DNA from: CAVTLG01 sp963735495
GTDB taxonomy: Bacteria > Chloroflexota > Ktedonobacteria > Ktedonobacterales > Ktedonobacteraceae
Assembly: GCA_963735495.1 (NCBI GenBank)
Contig: CAVTLG010000009.1
Span: 496,001 to 560,000, forward strand
Reading direction: 5' to 3'
DNA length: 64,000 bases
Shown here: piece after piece, positions 41,741 through 52,474 of the stretch
How positions within the stretch are numbered: position 1 is the stretch's first letter
Layout of the letters: every line of letters starts with the position of its first letter
Position numbers and translations under genes: made by a program
The notes under the pieces: model-generated
Database searches by the model: none
The model's input: only the letters and a program-made list of their open reading frames with translations
Told to the model about the DNA's origin: nothing

Positions 41741-44700
41741 ATGAATGGCAAGGTAACATATCACCAGCAGGTTAGCTACTGCGGGAAGCCTCGCTGTCGC
41801 AAGTGCCGTGAGGGGACGGGGCATGGACCTTATTGGTATGCCTACCAGACGGTTGAGGGGCGTACCACGCGTACCTATGTAGGCAAGCATCTGCCGCCGG
41901 AGGCGCAGGCTGAGATTGTCGGTGTGCAGGAGCCGCCGACGCCACAGGCTGTTGAGCGTGAGCAATCGACGATCCGCATTTATGTGCTGGGACAGTTCCG
42001 CCTGGAGCGCCGTGATCCCCAGGACCCTCTTGACTGGCAGACCGTCACCGATGCGACCTGGCAGCATCAACGTGTGCGCGCGTTGCTGGGTTGCCTGGTC
42101 AGCGTGGGCAATCGTAAGCTGGGTCGCGAGCAGATCATGGACGCGTTATGGCCCGACCTGGATGTGGAGGCGGCTGGCAGTCGCCTGGATCGCGCAGTGT
42201 ACAGTCTGCGCCAATTATTTGAGCCATCGCGTAACCGGCTTGCCACGTCTGCGCTCTTGATGACCGAGCGTGAGATGCTCGTCCTGGCCGACCATCCACA
42301 GATCTGGATCGACGCCGATGCCTTTGAGCAGCTCTTAGCTCAGGCGCGTACCAGTGAGGACCCCGGTGAAAAAGAGCGTTTGATGAAGGAAGCGGTGACG
42401 CTCTATGGCGGTGATTTTCTGCCCGAAGAACGCAAAAACGAGTGGACGCGTACGCGCCGTGAGTCGTTGCTGCGTAGCTGGATTGGTCTGCTGCTTGAAC
42501 TGGCCGATCTCTATACAGAACGTGATGCCTTAAACAATGCTATCGATCCGCTGGATCGGCTATTGTCGATAGATCCGACCAATGAGGCTGCCGTACAGCG
42601 TTTGATCAAGCTGCTCATGCAATTGGGACGTCGTGGTGAGGCGTTGCGGGCCTACAAGCGGTTGCACGCGGTCTTGCAGCAGGAATATCATATCGCGCCA
42701 TTGCCTGAAACGCGCGAACTCTACGAACGTTTGCGTTCTGGCAATGATAAATCTGTGCAGAGTGGTGCGCTCTCAGAAACCGACAGTCTATCCGCTCAAG
42801 ATGCCGCGCAACGCGGGGTCACGGCCAATGGGAGCGATATATCGGCGTTGCAGATTGGCCGTGCCCATCAAAGTCCGCTGGTGGGACGCGAGCAGGAGGT
42901 CGAGCATCTGCGCGCGTTGGTGACGACGACCGAGCACGCGGCGAAGTTTCGTCTGGCGGCTCAGAAACGTTCGACGGTCTCCACGCTTGATCCACTGCGT
43001 CGTGCGCAGTGTATCCTATTGCTCGGTGACGTAGGTATTGGCAAGACGCGCCTGGCCGAGGAGGTGAGTCGCGAGGCCAAGAAGCGTAACTGGGCGGTGG
43101 CCTGGAGCCGTGCCTACGCGCAGGAGGGCAGCATTCCCTATCGTCTGTGGACCGAAGTTATGCGCAAGGCGATGGAGCAGGGAGCGTGGCAGCGTCAAGA
43201 GGTGAGCAAACGTCCTCTCTTTTTCCAGCCGCTGAGTGCCTTGTTGCCTGAAATACAGAATTTGTTGCCGCCGATAGCCTTTCCCACGTCCTTGCCGCCG
43301 GAGCAAGAGCAGTTGCGTTTGTGGGAGGCCGCTCGCGAGTTGCTGACCATCATTAGCGAGAGTACGCCGTTGATCATCGCGCTCGACGACTTGCAGTGGT
43401 CGGACAGCAGTAGTTGTGAGTTGCTGGCCTATCTGGCGCGGCGTATTTACGGACTGCCTATTGTGATTGTTGGCACGTGTCGCGACAACGAGCTGGGACC
43501 ACAGCATCCCTTGCGTCCCTTACTCACCGATCTGCAGCGCGAGCACGCAGTCGAGTGCATCTCGCTGGAGCGACTCAGCGACGAGCAGATTGCCTCCCTC
43601 GTCTCGCAGGTCCCGCACGTCCCGGAGCCGCTGGTGCCGAGGATCAGTACGCGCGCGGCGGGCAATCCCTTCTTTGCCGAGGAGCTGGCGCGTACAGTCG
43701 GTACCCAATCCTCCGACTTATCCATCTCCGACCTGACCAATGGCGATCTGCTGCCTGATACCATCACTGCCGTGCTCGATCTACGCCTGGGACGCCTGAG
43801 TGATGCCTGTCAGCGCTTATTGAGCAAGGCCGCCGTGCTGGGAGGCTCGTTCGAATTCAATATCATTTGTGCCATGGAGGTCAATACCGCCGGTTCAAGC
43901 GAGGATGTGGTGCTGGACCTGTTAGAGGAGGCACTCAAGTCGGGCATGCTGACCGAAGAGGGCACGGGCACGCGTATCACCTATCACTTCTGGCATCCCT
44001 TGCTGGTCAATCATCTCTACGAAAGTCTGTCAGCGGCGCGGCGAGCCAGTCAGCATCGTAGAGCGGCTGAGGTCATGCGCAAATTCTACAGCAACCGAGA
44101 AGCCGAGGGCGCCTCTATCATCACCCATCACCTGGTCCAGGGCGGAGCTGACGCGCAACAAATCGTCCACTACGCCGAGATGGCCGGAGATCATTCGCAT
44201 AAGCTCTCTTCGTATGTTGATGCTGAGAGGCATTATCGCGTTGCACTTGAGTATTTAGATCCTCAATCTGCTGATTGGCAGCGTCTGGCCTATCTTTTAG
44301 AGCGTCTTGGCGAATGCACGAGGATTCAGGGCAAGTATGAAGATGCACGCAGCTTTTATGAGCAAGCTCTAAATGTTCGTAAGCAGCAACATACCCGCAC
44401 TTCATCTTCTGATTTGCTAGAAGAAGCGCAGATTCAAGCTATGCTCCTGGCTGAAATTGGAAGAACCTGGTATGACCAAGGAGAGATGCATCTTGCCAGG
44501 CAATATAATGAGCGTGGTGGGTTAGCGCTACGTGACGCAAATATTACAGATGGTCCCGCATGTGCGTACCTTAGATTGCGGCAAAGTTACATTTATTGGC
44601 GCGAAGGAAACTATAATGAGGCTCATAAATCTGCTCATGAGGCGTTGCATTTGTTTACAGATGCACTTGAGAAGCAGAAAAGCCATGGGGACGAAATCTC

Positions 44701-45826
44701 TCATTTGAGTCATACTAGATCCACATTGGCTGGAGATCATATTGATCTTGGACGGGTTCATGCATTGATAGGCATGATTGCAAATGGCTCTGGTCAGTCA
44801 GCTGACGCTCTTTTTCATTTGAAAACTGCTTTAACTCTATATGAGCAATATGATAATATGAGAGAAATTGCTATTGTAAGTTGTAATTTGGGCGATGTCC
44901 ATTTAAGAAGGGGAGATTATCCACAAGCTCAATCTATATTACGTCGCTCGCTTAGCCTCGCGGAACGCGTGGGCGATGTTTCTATTATGTCTTATGTGTT
45001 TAGCAATTTGGGAATACTCGACGTTCGTACTGGGAATCTAGTTGAGGCTGAAGACGAGTGCAGAAAGGCATTTGTCTTAGTTGAACATATGAATGACCCT
45101 ATCTCCTCCAGTATGTTTCTCGCCGTTCTAGCGGTAGCGCTGCAAGAACAAAAAAAGCTTTCTGAGGCAGGGTCAGTACTTCGGCAGGCTTTGATCGTTG
45201 GACGTACTATGCGTGTGGCTCCTTGTATTGGTCTAGCACTTGTCGCTATAGGTAGTTTACGTATGACTCAAGCAAGAGCAATTGAGGTTGACGAAATTGA
45301 TAGCAGTCGTGCATATGCAATGAAGCAGCGAAGTTTTAAGCAGGCTAAAAAAACACTGCAACATGCTCTTGCACTTGATGGCATAGAGGCAGAAACAAAA
45401 ACTGAGAGTCGCTTAGTTCTAGCCCAGGTCTTGTTGTCACAAGGTGAAGTTGGAATCGCGCAACAGCAAGCAGAGCAAGCACTGGAAGAGGCACTGCAAT
45501 CCGAGTTAACGTGGTTACTTGCGCGTTCCCAACGTATTTTAGGCAATATTTTTGCCGTATTAGGTCGTCACGAACAGGCGGATGCCCATTTTGATCAGGC
45601 ATTACGTATATTCCGTAAGAATGGTATGCGCCTTGAATACGCCCGTACTTTGCAGGCTTATGGTGAGATTCTTCTGCAACGTAGTGATATGATAAATAAG
45701 GGCAATCTGCGTGGCTTAGAATATTTACATGAAGCTCGTCAGGTATTTGTTGCGTGTAAAGCTGAGTTGGATTTGCAATTAGTAGAGCGTGCGCTGACTC
45801 GGTATGGAACTGTTAGCAAACTCTAA
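41741..45826 (+). CDS. Giant SARP/LuxR-like regulator: DUF6788-like, winged helix, BTAD, AAA, TPR
   Basis: 1361 residues. The N-terminal Cys/Arg module (YCGKPRCRKCREGTGHGPYW, about 13-32, then RTYVGKHLP) resembles DUF6788 proteins. A winged-helix DNA-binding domain (about 75-170, IYVLGQFRLERR, EQIMDALWPDLD), a BTAD domain (about 195-330), an AAA/STAND ATPase (GDVGIGKTRLAEE near 430, LIIALDDLQWSD near 546) and TPR-like repeats (about 780-1340) follow. This is the architecture of pathway-specific activators in which ATP hydrolysis gates DNA binding. The last third is more AT-rich than the rest. AGGAGAGG precedes ATG 41741. Targets unknown. Paralogs lie at 46722-50797 and 62105 onward. Confidence 0.9.
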   Translation: MNGKVTYHQQVSYCGKPRCRKCREGTGHGPYWYAYQTVEGRTTRTYVGKHLPPEAQAEIVGVQEPPTPQAVEREQSTIRIYVLGQFRLERRDPQDPLDWQTVTDATWQHQRVRALLGCLVSVGNRKLGREQIMDALWPDLDVEAAGSRLDRAVYSLRQLFEPSRNRLATSALLMTEREMLVLADHPQIWIDADAFEQLLAQARTSEDPGEKERLMKEAVTLYGGDFLPEERKNEWTRTRRESLLRSWIGLLLELADLYTERDALNNAIDPLDRLLSIDPTNEAAVQRLIKLLMQLGRRGEALRAYKRLHAVLQQEYHIAPLPETRELYERLRSGNDKSVQSGALSETDSLSAQDAAQRGVTANGSDISALQIGRAHQSPLVGREQEVEHLRALVTTTEHAAKFRLAAQKRSTVSTLDPLRRAQCILLLGDVGIGKTRLAEEVSREAKKRNWAVAWSRAYAQEGSIPYRLWTEVMRKAMEQGAWQRQEVSKRPLFFQPLSALLPEIQNLLPPIAFPTSLPPEQEQLRLWEAARELLTIISESTPLIIALDDLQWSDSSSCELLAYLARRIYGLPIVIVGTCRDNELGPQHPLRPLLTDLQREHAVECISLERLSDEQIASLVSQVPHVPEPLVPRISTRAAGNPFFAEELARTVGTQSSDLSISDLTNGDLLPDTITAVLDLRLGRLSDACQRLLSKAAVLGGSFEFNIICAMEVNTAGSSEDVVLDLLEEALKSGMLTEEGTGTRITYHFWHPLLVNHLYESLSAARRASQHRRAAEVMRKFYSNREAEGASIITHHLVQGGADAQQIVHYAEMAGDHSHKLSSYVDAERHYRVALEYLDPQSADWQRLAYLLERLGECTRIQGKYEDARSFYEQALNVRKQQHTRTSSSDLLEEAQIQAMLLAEIGRTWYDQGEMHLARQYNERGGLALRDANITDGPACAYLRLRQSYIYWREGNYNEAHKSAHEALHLFTDALEKQKSHGDEISHLSHTRSTLAGDHIDLGRVHALIGMIANGSGQSADALFHLKTALTLYEQYDNMREIAIVSCNLGDVHLRRGDYPQAQSILRRSLSLAERVGDVSIMSYVFSNLGILDVRTGNLVEAEDECRKAFVLVEHMNDPISSSMFLAVLAVALQEQKKLSEAGSVLRQALIVGRTMRVAPCIGLALVAIGSLRMTQARAIEVDEIDSSRAYAMKQRSFKQAKKTLQHALALDGIEAETKTESRLVLAQVLLSQGEVGIAQQQAEQALEEALQSELTWLLARSQRILGNIFAVLGRHEQADAHFDQALRIFRKNGMRLEYARTLQAYGEILLQRSDMINKGNLRGLEYLHEARQVFVACKAELDLQLVERALTRYGTVSKL

Positions 45827-45909
45827 GCTGCTAGCATTATTGTCGTTAGTAATTACTTTATAATAACAGCCTCCCCGTCCAAATTTTTGGCGATATCCAT
45901 CCAATTATG

Positions 45910-45933
45910 CAACGCACACCTTAATGTGCGTTG
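45910..45933 (+). terminator. Hairpin downstream of the long regulator
   Basis: CAACGCACA (45910-45918) and TGTGCGTTG (45925-45933) form a 9-bp stem with a CCTTAA loop about 85 bases after the stop. The T run is weak. Nothing else was found in 45827-46333. Confidence 0.4.
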
Positions 45934-46333
45934 TCCCTCTATGTGTTTGGCGATAGCCACTTCAACACAAGATTCCTGTCTACAGTCCACCATAGGGTAA
46001 ACACTCAAAAATATGGATAAAAATGACCATGATTCGACCTCATACCATGTATATTTTAAGCATAGAAGAGAGTGATGAACGAGGTTGTGAGAAGCCTGCA
46101 GCGGCTAAGCATGATAGCCGGACGCGTTCACGCTTCGACTCTCAACTAGAGCGAGAGGAGAAATGCAGGTTTACCTTCCAGTATGAAGGATGCAGCATAA
46201 CCTCGGAATGTATTTAGCTTTGTAACTAGAGGGACTTTAGGCCGACGCATTAACTTGATCAGTTCAGTAATTGGTACTGGCTGGCGCACAACACGAGCAC
46301 AACATCAGCTCGACATGAGAAAGGACCATACGC

Positions 46334-46483
46334 ATGAGTATCGCACTTCTTCGCAACAAGCAACTGTTAGCCCTGTTTATCCTTGCCTTAGTAACCGTCC
46401 TTGTCATCTCCTTTGTCATAATTAACACAGTATTACACGTTAATATAATCCATTCATTTACTGGCCTCATGTATCCTCATTGA
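46334..46483 (+). CDS. Small single-span membrane protein (49 residues)
   Basis: ATG 46334 is preceded by GAAAGGA at about 9 bases and reads MSIALLRNKQLLALFILALV, continuing with TVLVISFVIINTVLHVNI and ending at TGA 46481-46483. There is one clear transmembrane helix with positive residues before it. No family recognised. It could be a small regulatory or toxin-like membrane peptide. A promoter-terminator unit follows. Confidence 0.5.
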   Translation: MSIALLRNKQLLALFILALVTVLVISFVIINTVLHVNIIHSFTGLMYPH

Positions 46484-46529
46484 TCAAGGATAACAGGACA
46501 TGCTCACTACGGTAAGACATGTCTGGCTG

Positions 46530-46558
46530 TTGACAGCTCGCAGCAGTGGGATAATAGT
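46530..46558 (+). promoter_or_regulatory. Candidate promoter of a small RNA
   Basis: TTGACA (46530-46535) is followed 17 bases later by TAATAG (46553-46558). Overlapping it is TGGGATAAT, which fits an extended -10 element. No gene longer than a few codons follows before the terminator at 46628. Confidence 0.45.
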
Positions 46559-46564
46559 CGGCCT

Positions 46565-46657
46565 TTGCAACGAAAAGAAAGGATGAAAAGAAATGTCTCA
46601 TTATGACTAACGCACAATCTGCGCAAGACGCCCACCAGATACGGTGGGCGTTTTATT
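46565..46657 (+). ncRNA. Candidate small RNA or leader of about 90 nt
   Basis: Between the promoter-like 46530-46558 and a strong terminator lies only a tiny possible frame, MSHYD (start about 46592), preceded by AAAGGA. A short transcript, or a leader with a minipeptide, is the simplest reading. No known RNA family was recognised. Confidence 0.35.
46628..46657 (+). terminator. Rho-independent terminator
   Basis: ACGCCCACC (46628-46636) pairs with GGTGGGCGT (46643-46651) across a six-base loop and is followed by TTTATT on the plus strand. It is oriented to end plus-strand transcripts, not the minus-strand regulator that ends at 46722. Confidence 0.8.
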
Positions 46658-46721
46658 ATGTATAATGACTTATCGATCAGCGCGAGCTAGCCTTTGAAAC
46701 TTTTTCACGCAGCTTTTAGTG

Positions 46722-49700
46722 CTATGGGCTAGCGAGTTTCAAGTGTATCATTGCCGTCTTGCAACCGTCCTCCAATCCATTTGCTCTGAATATTTGCATG
46801 GCAAATGCACGATGAGGCTCCGCTTCCTGCTCACGTCCGTGAGCCACAAGTACATCGGAGAGCAGCCAACTTGCTCGGGCATGTAGCCATACCAACTCCG
46901 CGCGTTGTGCTTCCTGCACAGCGTTCCACGCCAACTGTTCTGTATTTTTATCACCAAAGAAGTAGGCAATCCGAGCAAGGAAGAGCTGTCCTTCACAGCG
47001 GATCTCGGTTTCGACCGGTAGCGCCAGCCCCTCCTCAATCAGGCGCATTCCTGCTTGAAACTCCTCATTTTGTGTGCCTGGATGCTCTGCAAGTGCTCGT
47101 AGAACCTGGTATCGTCCCTCTCCAATGCGGTAAGCCCCACGTAGCAAGGGTGAATCCATGTCCTGTAAAGCTTTGTTCGCCTGGAGGAGATATAGGGATG
47201 ATTTATCCCAGTGCCCTTGATCTTGCAAGAACATGGCATAGGTAGTGGCTCCAATTCCTCTTGCCCACTTGTCATTCAGGCTTTCGGCAAGAGCAAGTCC
47301 TTGCTGAAAGAGTTTCGCCGTTGCCTCAAAGTCACGTTGGCGCTGAGCGATAATGCCCTGGTTCAGTATAATAAAAAGACGCAATGGATGATCACTAACT
47401 GTTTCTGCAAGTGCCAGGGACTGCTTGAATTTCTCCATAGCTTGACGATGTTCTGCTGTGCGTAGATAAAAGTCCCCTATATCGTTTAATGAGGTGGCAA
47501 GTTCCCTCCGTGCTCCACATCGTTCAGCTATGTCTCTGGCCTGGCTGAGATGCTGCAATGCCTCTTGCGAGTTCGATGCGGCATTGGCAATCAGACCTAG
47601 AACGCGATGGCAACGACCAACATCCAGAGGATCACCCGCCAGGGTTCGACGAGCCCGCGAAAGGAGGGACCGTTCCTGCGAAGAATGGCCTGTTGCTTGC
47701 TCGAACAGCGAAAGTGCCTCTTGTGCGTAGCGTCGTGCCAGGGTAAAATCTCCTTGGGACCAGTTAAAGTGTGCTTGCTCCATGCGCAAACTTCCCCACC
47801 CAACTCCCCCCTCTATGCTCTGTTCACGTAGAAACCGCTCGGCGTGGTCGTAGCATTGTGCAGCTTCCTGATATCGTGAATCATCGTAGCAAGCGCCACC
47901 AATCTTTATCAGTTGTAGTGCTAGCGTAACCACATCCGATAGATCCCCACTGGTTGCGAGAGTCTGTTCCTGAAATGCAGCAGCTTCCTGATAACAAGAG
48001 AGAAACAGCTCATAGTCTCCCTGAATTTTTGCACAATCACCCAGCCGTTCGAGCATTTCAATAGACCGATACTCTTGCGTCACCAGGAGATAGTAGCGCT
48101 CGGCTTCGCCGTATGCCGAGAGAGCATACGCCCGATCTCCGGCCATTGCCGCATAGTGATCGATCTGTTGGACGTCAGCTCCGCCCTGGACGAGATGATG
48201 GGTGATGATAGCCGCGCCCTCGGTTTCTCGGTCACGGTAGATCTGACGCAGGACCTCAGCGGCACGACGGTGCAGGCTCGCTCGTCGCGCCGCTGACAAC
48301 CTTTCGTAAAAGTGGGTGACGAGCAGAGGATGCCAGAAGTGATAGGTGACACGCGTGCCCGTGCCCTCTTCGGTGAGCATGCCTGACTTGAGCGCCTCCT
48401 CCAACAGGTCCAGTACAGCATCCTCATTTGAACCAGCCGTGTTGGCCTCCATGGTGTTTACGCTATTGAGGACCGTACCCTTACCACCCAAAGAAGTTAA
48501 TGAGGGATCGTACCCGCAGCCACTCTATCGGTACCACCTATCAGGCTGTGTTTGCATGAGGCCATCACTATCGTGATGAAGTGGTCAACATGAGTAACAC
48601 TGGGCAGGGAAGTGATTAACATTTTTGAGAATATCAGAGCTTCCTGGGCAAGTTGGAGTGTAACAAGTGGGCAAGGTGGTTCATAGCATCAACACATGGC
48701 ACAAATAATGCTGAATTCGAAAGCGCTACCCAGTACAGCAGCTTTGCTCAATAAGCGCTGACAGGCGTTGCTCAGGCGTGCCAGGCGCAGATCCAGCACA
48801 GAGGTGATGGTGTCTGGCAGCAGATCTTCGCCGGTCAACTCTGAGGCGATTACACTGGAGGATGGGCTACCAACCGTGCGCGCCAGTTCCTCGGCAAAGA
48901 AGGGATTGCCCGCCGCACGCGTACTGATCCTCGGCACCAGCGGCTCCGAGACGTGCGGGACCTGCGAGACGAGGGAGGCAATCTGCTCATCGCTGAGTCG
49001 CTCCAGCGAGACACACGCAACCGCGTGCTCGCGCTGCATTTCATTGAGCAGTGTGTATAAGGGATGATGAGTTCCCAGTTCATTGTCGCGACACGTGCCG
49101 ACAATCACGATGGGCAGCCCGTGCATACGCCGCGCCAGATAGGCCAGCAGCTCACAACTACTACTATCCGACCACTGCAAGTCATCAAGTGCGATAAGTA
49201 GTGGTGTGCTTGTACTCATAATAGTCAGTAGCTCGCGGACCGCCTCCCATAAGCGGAATTGTTCCTGTTCGGGAGACAGGGCTGGCACGTAGGTCACATT
49301 CAGCAGATCATGCACTTCGGGCAACAAAGCGCTCAGCGACTGGAAGACTAATGGGCGCTTGCGGATCTCCTGCTGTTGCCATATGCCCTGCTCCATCGCC
49401 TTGCGTATGACCTCGGTCCACAGACGATAAGGAATGTTGCCCTCCTGCGCGTAAATCCGGCTCCATATCACAGACCAGCCGCGTTTCCTGGCGTCGCGAC
49501 TCACCTCCTCGGCCAGCCGCGTCTTGCCGATACCAATGTCGCCGAGCAATACGATGCATTGCGCACGATGCTGCGGATCAAGCGAGGAGACCGCTGTATG
49601 CTCCTGGACCACCTGGCGAAACCTTGCCGCCTGCTCGGTTGTTGTCACCAGGGTACGCAACACAGCAATCTCCTGCTCACGTCCCACCAGCGGGCTTTGA

Positions 49701-50797
49701 TGGGCCCGACCAATCGGGATCTCGGAAGGAGCATGTCGCAGCGTGCTTTGCGTATGTGTCTCCACCTGCTGACCTCGTGACTGCGTAATCTGAGCGAGCA
49801 ACGTATCAACCAGCATGGTGTCGTCGCTGATCACTTGATAGACGCGCTGTGTCTCGGGGAGGGGCGTAAAGCCATTCTCTTGCTGCAGGACTGTGGTGAG
49901 TCGCTTGTAGATCAGCAGTGCCTCGCCGCGTCGTCCAAGATGCGTCAACAACAACAGTAGACGCTGAATCGCCGCCTCGTTGATGGGATCAGCTGCGATC
50001 ACGCGATCCAGAGCTTCGATGGCGCTGGAAAATGCGTGGCGCGTGCTTTGTAGATCGGAGAGTGTGAGCAGGGCGCTAACCCAGTGACGGTGAAGCGTCT
50101 CTCTCCGCATCAATGTCCCTTCCAGCTTATGCTCCTCGGGCAGGAAGTCACCGTTATATAGTGTGACTGCCTCCTGTAGCTGTCGCTCCTTTTCGTTGTG
50201 ATCTTCTATGGCGTGAGCGCGCACGACGAACTGCTCGAAGGCGTCGGCATCGATCCAGACATCATCTTGTGGCGCGAGCGTGATCATCTCATAGGTAGTT
50301 GAGAGGATAGCTGTGCGCTTTCCTCGCTGCGGAGAAAATACCTGCTGGAGCCGCTGGAGCGCACGTTCCAGCAGCTTCCTGCCATCCTCGCGATCTGGCC
50401 AGAGCGCCTCTATCACCTGCTCGCTATTATAAGATCTTTGCCGTGGCGAGCTGAGCAGGTAGCAAAGCAAGCGTCTTGCGTCACCTCGTTGCCATGCTGG
50501 CTCTGTAGCGAGTTGCCATGTATCTGCTCCAGTGCGACGTTCCAGGCGCAGTTGTCCCAGCGTGAATATGCGCACGGTCGGAGTGAGTGGACGAGGGAGA
50601 GCCTGGCGGTGCTCACTCGTAGGCTCCGAAGTTACCTGGACGCCAGATGGCAGCGTTGTTCCCACGTACTTGCGTACGGTACGACCATCCACCTTCTGGT
50701 AGGCATACCAATAGGGACCATGCCCCTGTCCCGTCTGACACTTCTTGCAGTGGAGCTTGCCGCAAGTCGTGTATTGCAAGTGATAGGTTGGTTCCAT
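46722..50797 (-). pseudogene. SARP-type giant regulator split by a 240-bp insertion
   Basis: Two frames are halves of one paralog of the regulator at 41741. The first (50797 to 48689) has the DUF6788-like start (CGKLHCKKCQTGQGHGPYWY), winged helix, BTAD and AAA domain (GDIGIGKTRLAEE, LLIALDDLQWSD) and stops after SIICAMC. The second (48491 to 46722) resumes with EANTAGSNEDAVLDLLEEAL and runs through the TPR part. The intact paralog reads IICAMEVNTAGSSEDVVLDL at this point. Removing the 240-base insert plus one 5-base direct repeat restores a single frame of exactly 1276 codons. The first half could still give a truncated protein without TPRs. GAGG precedes ATG 50797. Confidence 0.88.
48455..48694. 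mobile_element. 240-bp MITE-like insertion with 5-bp target duplication
   Basis: The insert is flanked by CATGG on both sides (48450-48454 and 48695-48699). Its ends are imperfect inverted repeats: TGTTTACGCTATTGAGGACC on the left against TGTTGATGCTATGAACCACC read inward from the right, 15 of 20 matching. It encodes no protein. The exact boundary is fixed by comparison with the intact paralog. It is probably a non-autonomous derivative of an IS. Confidence 0.8.
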
Positions 50798-51226
50798 TTT
50801 GACCTCTGCACACTTTTGCTGTGCCAGAAAGCCACGCCCATCTTAGAGCGAAGGGCAGTGGTGCGTGCCTTTCTCTTCTCAGTGCCAATAGATAGTGAAC
50901 GATAGTAGAAAACAGGCAAAGAATATCATACTAAAGGTGATACTGTCAATGAAAGCAGGGAGGAAGAAAAAGAGAAGACAGGTACAAGATAGTGGCCAAA
51001 AGAGGCACCGGGTACAAGACGTCTGGTGGTCTGGTACAAGATAGGCAGGTAATCAGCAGCACGAGAAAAATTGTCCGTGCTTGAACGGTTGGTGTAAGCG
51101 ACCTCTGCTATGCTTTTCCCAGAAGCTGTGTGTCTGACAGTGATGTCCACAATCATATTTATGTCAAGATGATGGAGCTTGTGAACTATTGCTGAGATTA
51201 GATGTCTATGTATGAAAGGATGTGTA
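50798..51226. promoter_or_regulatory. Divergent region, no gene seen
   Basis: 429 bases between the split regulator and a divergent winged-helix gene. There is no clear promoter pair, hairpin or repeat. Confidence 0.35.
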
Positions 51227-51550
51227 ATGTCATCGACGCTTATATCTTGCCCACCGATTGGCTCACATAGTCTGCAACGCAATGATGAGAGTCGTTTGCT
51301 CATTGTCGATCACCTGGTGATAAAGTTCACGCTGCGTGAGTATCGGCTGCTGCTGCTCTTGTTGAGTTGCATGCCCACTTCTGACACGAGCTTGATCCAG
51401 GAAGCCCTTTTAAGTAGCGAGGATGCCTCTTCCCAACGCCAGAGCATTGATAAGTATATCGACAAAATACGCTCCAAGCTCCAGCCATCGGGTCTCACGA
51501 TCCGTCGCGTCTCAAAATACGGCTACATTCTCCTGGCCGATCCCAGGTGA
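51227..51550 (+). CDS. Small winged-helix (OmpR C-terminal-like) DNA-binding protein
   Basis: About 107 residues forming only a Trans_Reg_C-type winged helix: LIVDHLVIKFTLREYRLLLL, then QRQSIDKYIDKIRSKLQPSG and IRRVSKYGYILLAD, the recognition helix and wing expected of OmpR/PhoB domains. There is no receiver domain. ATG 51227 is preferred (GGA about 9 bases upstream) over ATG 51212. It lies between the SARP-type regulator and the bacteriocin-like cassette and could regulate either. A hairpin follows the stop. Confidence 0.75.
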   Translation: MSSTLISCPPIGSHSLQRNDESRLLIVDHLVIKFTLREYRLLLLLLSCMPTSDTSLIQEALLSSEDASSQRQSIDKYIDKIRSKLQPSGLTIRRVSKYGYILLADPR

Positions 51551-51575
51551 TCGCCCACATCTTTTGTATATCGTG

Positions 51576-51600
51576 TTTTAGGGGGAAATTCCCCCTAAAA
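51576..51600. terminator. Intrinsic terminator-like hairpin
   Basis: TTTTAGGGGG (51576-51585), loop AAATT, CCCCCTAAAA (51591-51600), followed by TATTTCCCCTTTTT. A 10-bp symmetric stem 26 bases after the winged-helix stop. It may work in both directions. Confidence 0.65.
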
Positions 51601-51879
51601 TATTTCCCCTTTTTATACCTCTATTTTCTCTATCAATGCGTTATTATTATTCCATGATGATAAATGCAGTGAAATATACAATCCTTTCCATCATGAAGAA
51701 TGCTGTAAAAGTATGTATCGCATTTATCTATCTACAAAATGTCTTTAATCATGGAAGGAGGAGTGATCTAACGATACTCAGTGGCTTTTCACTGTTGCAT
51801 TTTTCCGGGACTACTCTTGTATTTGGTTCACAGAAACAGATTGTGATCAGGTGCGTTCGTTGTAGAAAGGAGTAAAAGT
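51601..51879. promoter_or_regulatory. Leader region of the bacteriocin-like cassette
   Basis: AT-rich, no gene supported, presumably the cassette promoter. GTG 51880 has AAAGGAG about 8 bases upstream. Confidence 0.4.
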
Positions 51880-52434
51880 GTGGAGATTCTTTTGCTAGTC
51901 ATCACTTTGTTTGCTCGCCTAATAGTTGGGATACTATTTATTGTAGCTGGATGGTCAAAGCTGCGTGCTGGTGAATCTCTCTTCTTACGTACGGTGCTAG
52001 CTTATGAGCTATTACCCCGCCAGCTCTCCTTGACCTTGGCTCGATCTCTTCCTCTTATAGAAATCATGATCGGGTCAATGCTTCTGTTAGGTCTACTCAT
52101 TCAACCTCTTGCTTACCTTGGTCTCGTGTTGCTGATAATATTTACAGGAGCTGTTATCACTGCTCTTGTTCAGAAAAAGACCATTTCATGCGGATGTTTT
52201 GGCCCAAAAGAGAAAGTTACACCGATAAGATGGACTATTATTATCAGAAATTTAGTTCTTATGCTCATGACGAGCGCTGTTGCCTTACAAAAAAGAGAGA
52301 TCCTTACACTGGATTCCCTGTTGAAAAGTTACGTAGGGAGCGCTGGACTCTGGTATATTGGCTTCGTGGTAGCCGCTATATTGGTTCTGTCAACCTACTT
52401 CTACGCTCAATCTTTGACTGTTTCTCCTGCTTAA
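51880..52434 (+). CDS. MauE/DoxX-like membrane redox protein
   Basis: 184 residues with five likely membrane helices. The N-terminal segment (RLIVGILFIVAGWSKLRAGE) and SCGCFGPKEKVTPIRW near 105-120 are hallmarks of the MauE branch of DoxX-like proteins, which work with thiol-disulfide chemistry outside the membrane. The CGC motif is the likely redox site. It starts with GTG 51880 (AAAGGAG upstream) and is followed after 40 bases by a Cys-rich precursor gene. Disulfide formation in that peptide is therefore the obvious role (inference). Confidence 0.85.
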   Translation: MEILLLVITLFARLIVGILFIVAGWSKLRAGESLFLRTVLAYELLPRQLSLTLARSLPLIEIMIGSMLLLGLLIQPLAYLGLVLLIIFTGAVITALVQKKTISCGCFGPKEKVTPIRWTIIIRNLVLMLMTSAVALQKREILTLDSLLKSYVGSAGLWYIGFVVAAILVLSTYFYAQSLTVSPA

Positions 52435-52474
52435 TTGGAAATGTTAGTATATACAAACGAAAGGGGTTACTCTC

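Noticed and set aside
46023..46217. A 64-codon plus-strand frame
   Set aside because: Charged low-information sequence, no ribosome site of note and no family resemblance.
48455..48694. A separate small gene inside the insertion
   Set aside because: No frame with a start and ribosome site; it only extends the ends of the neighbouring regulator halves.
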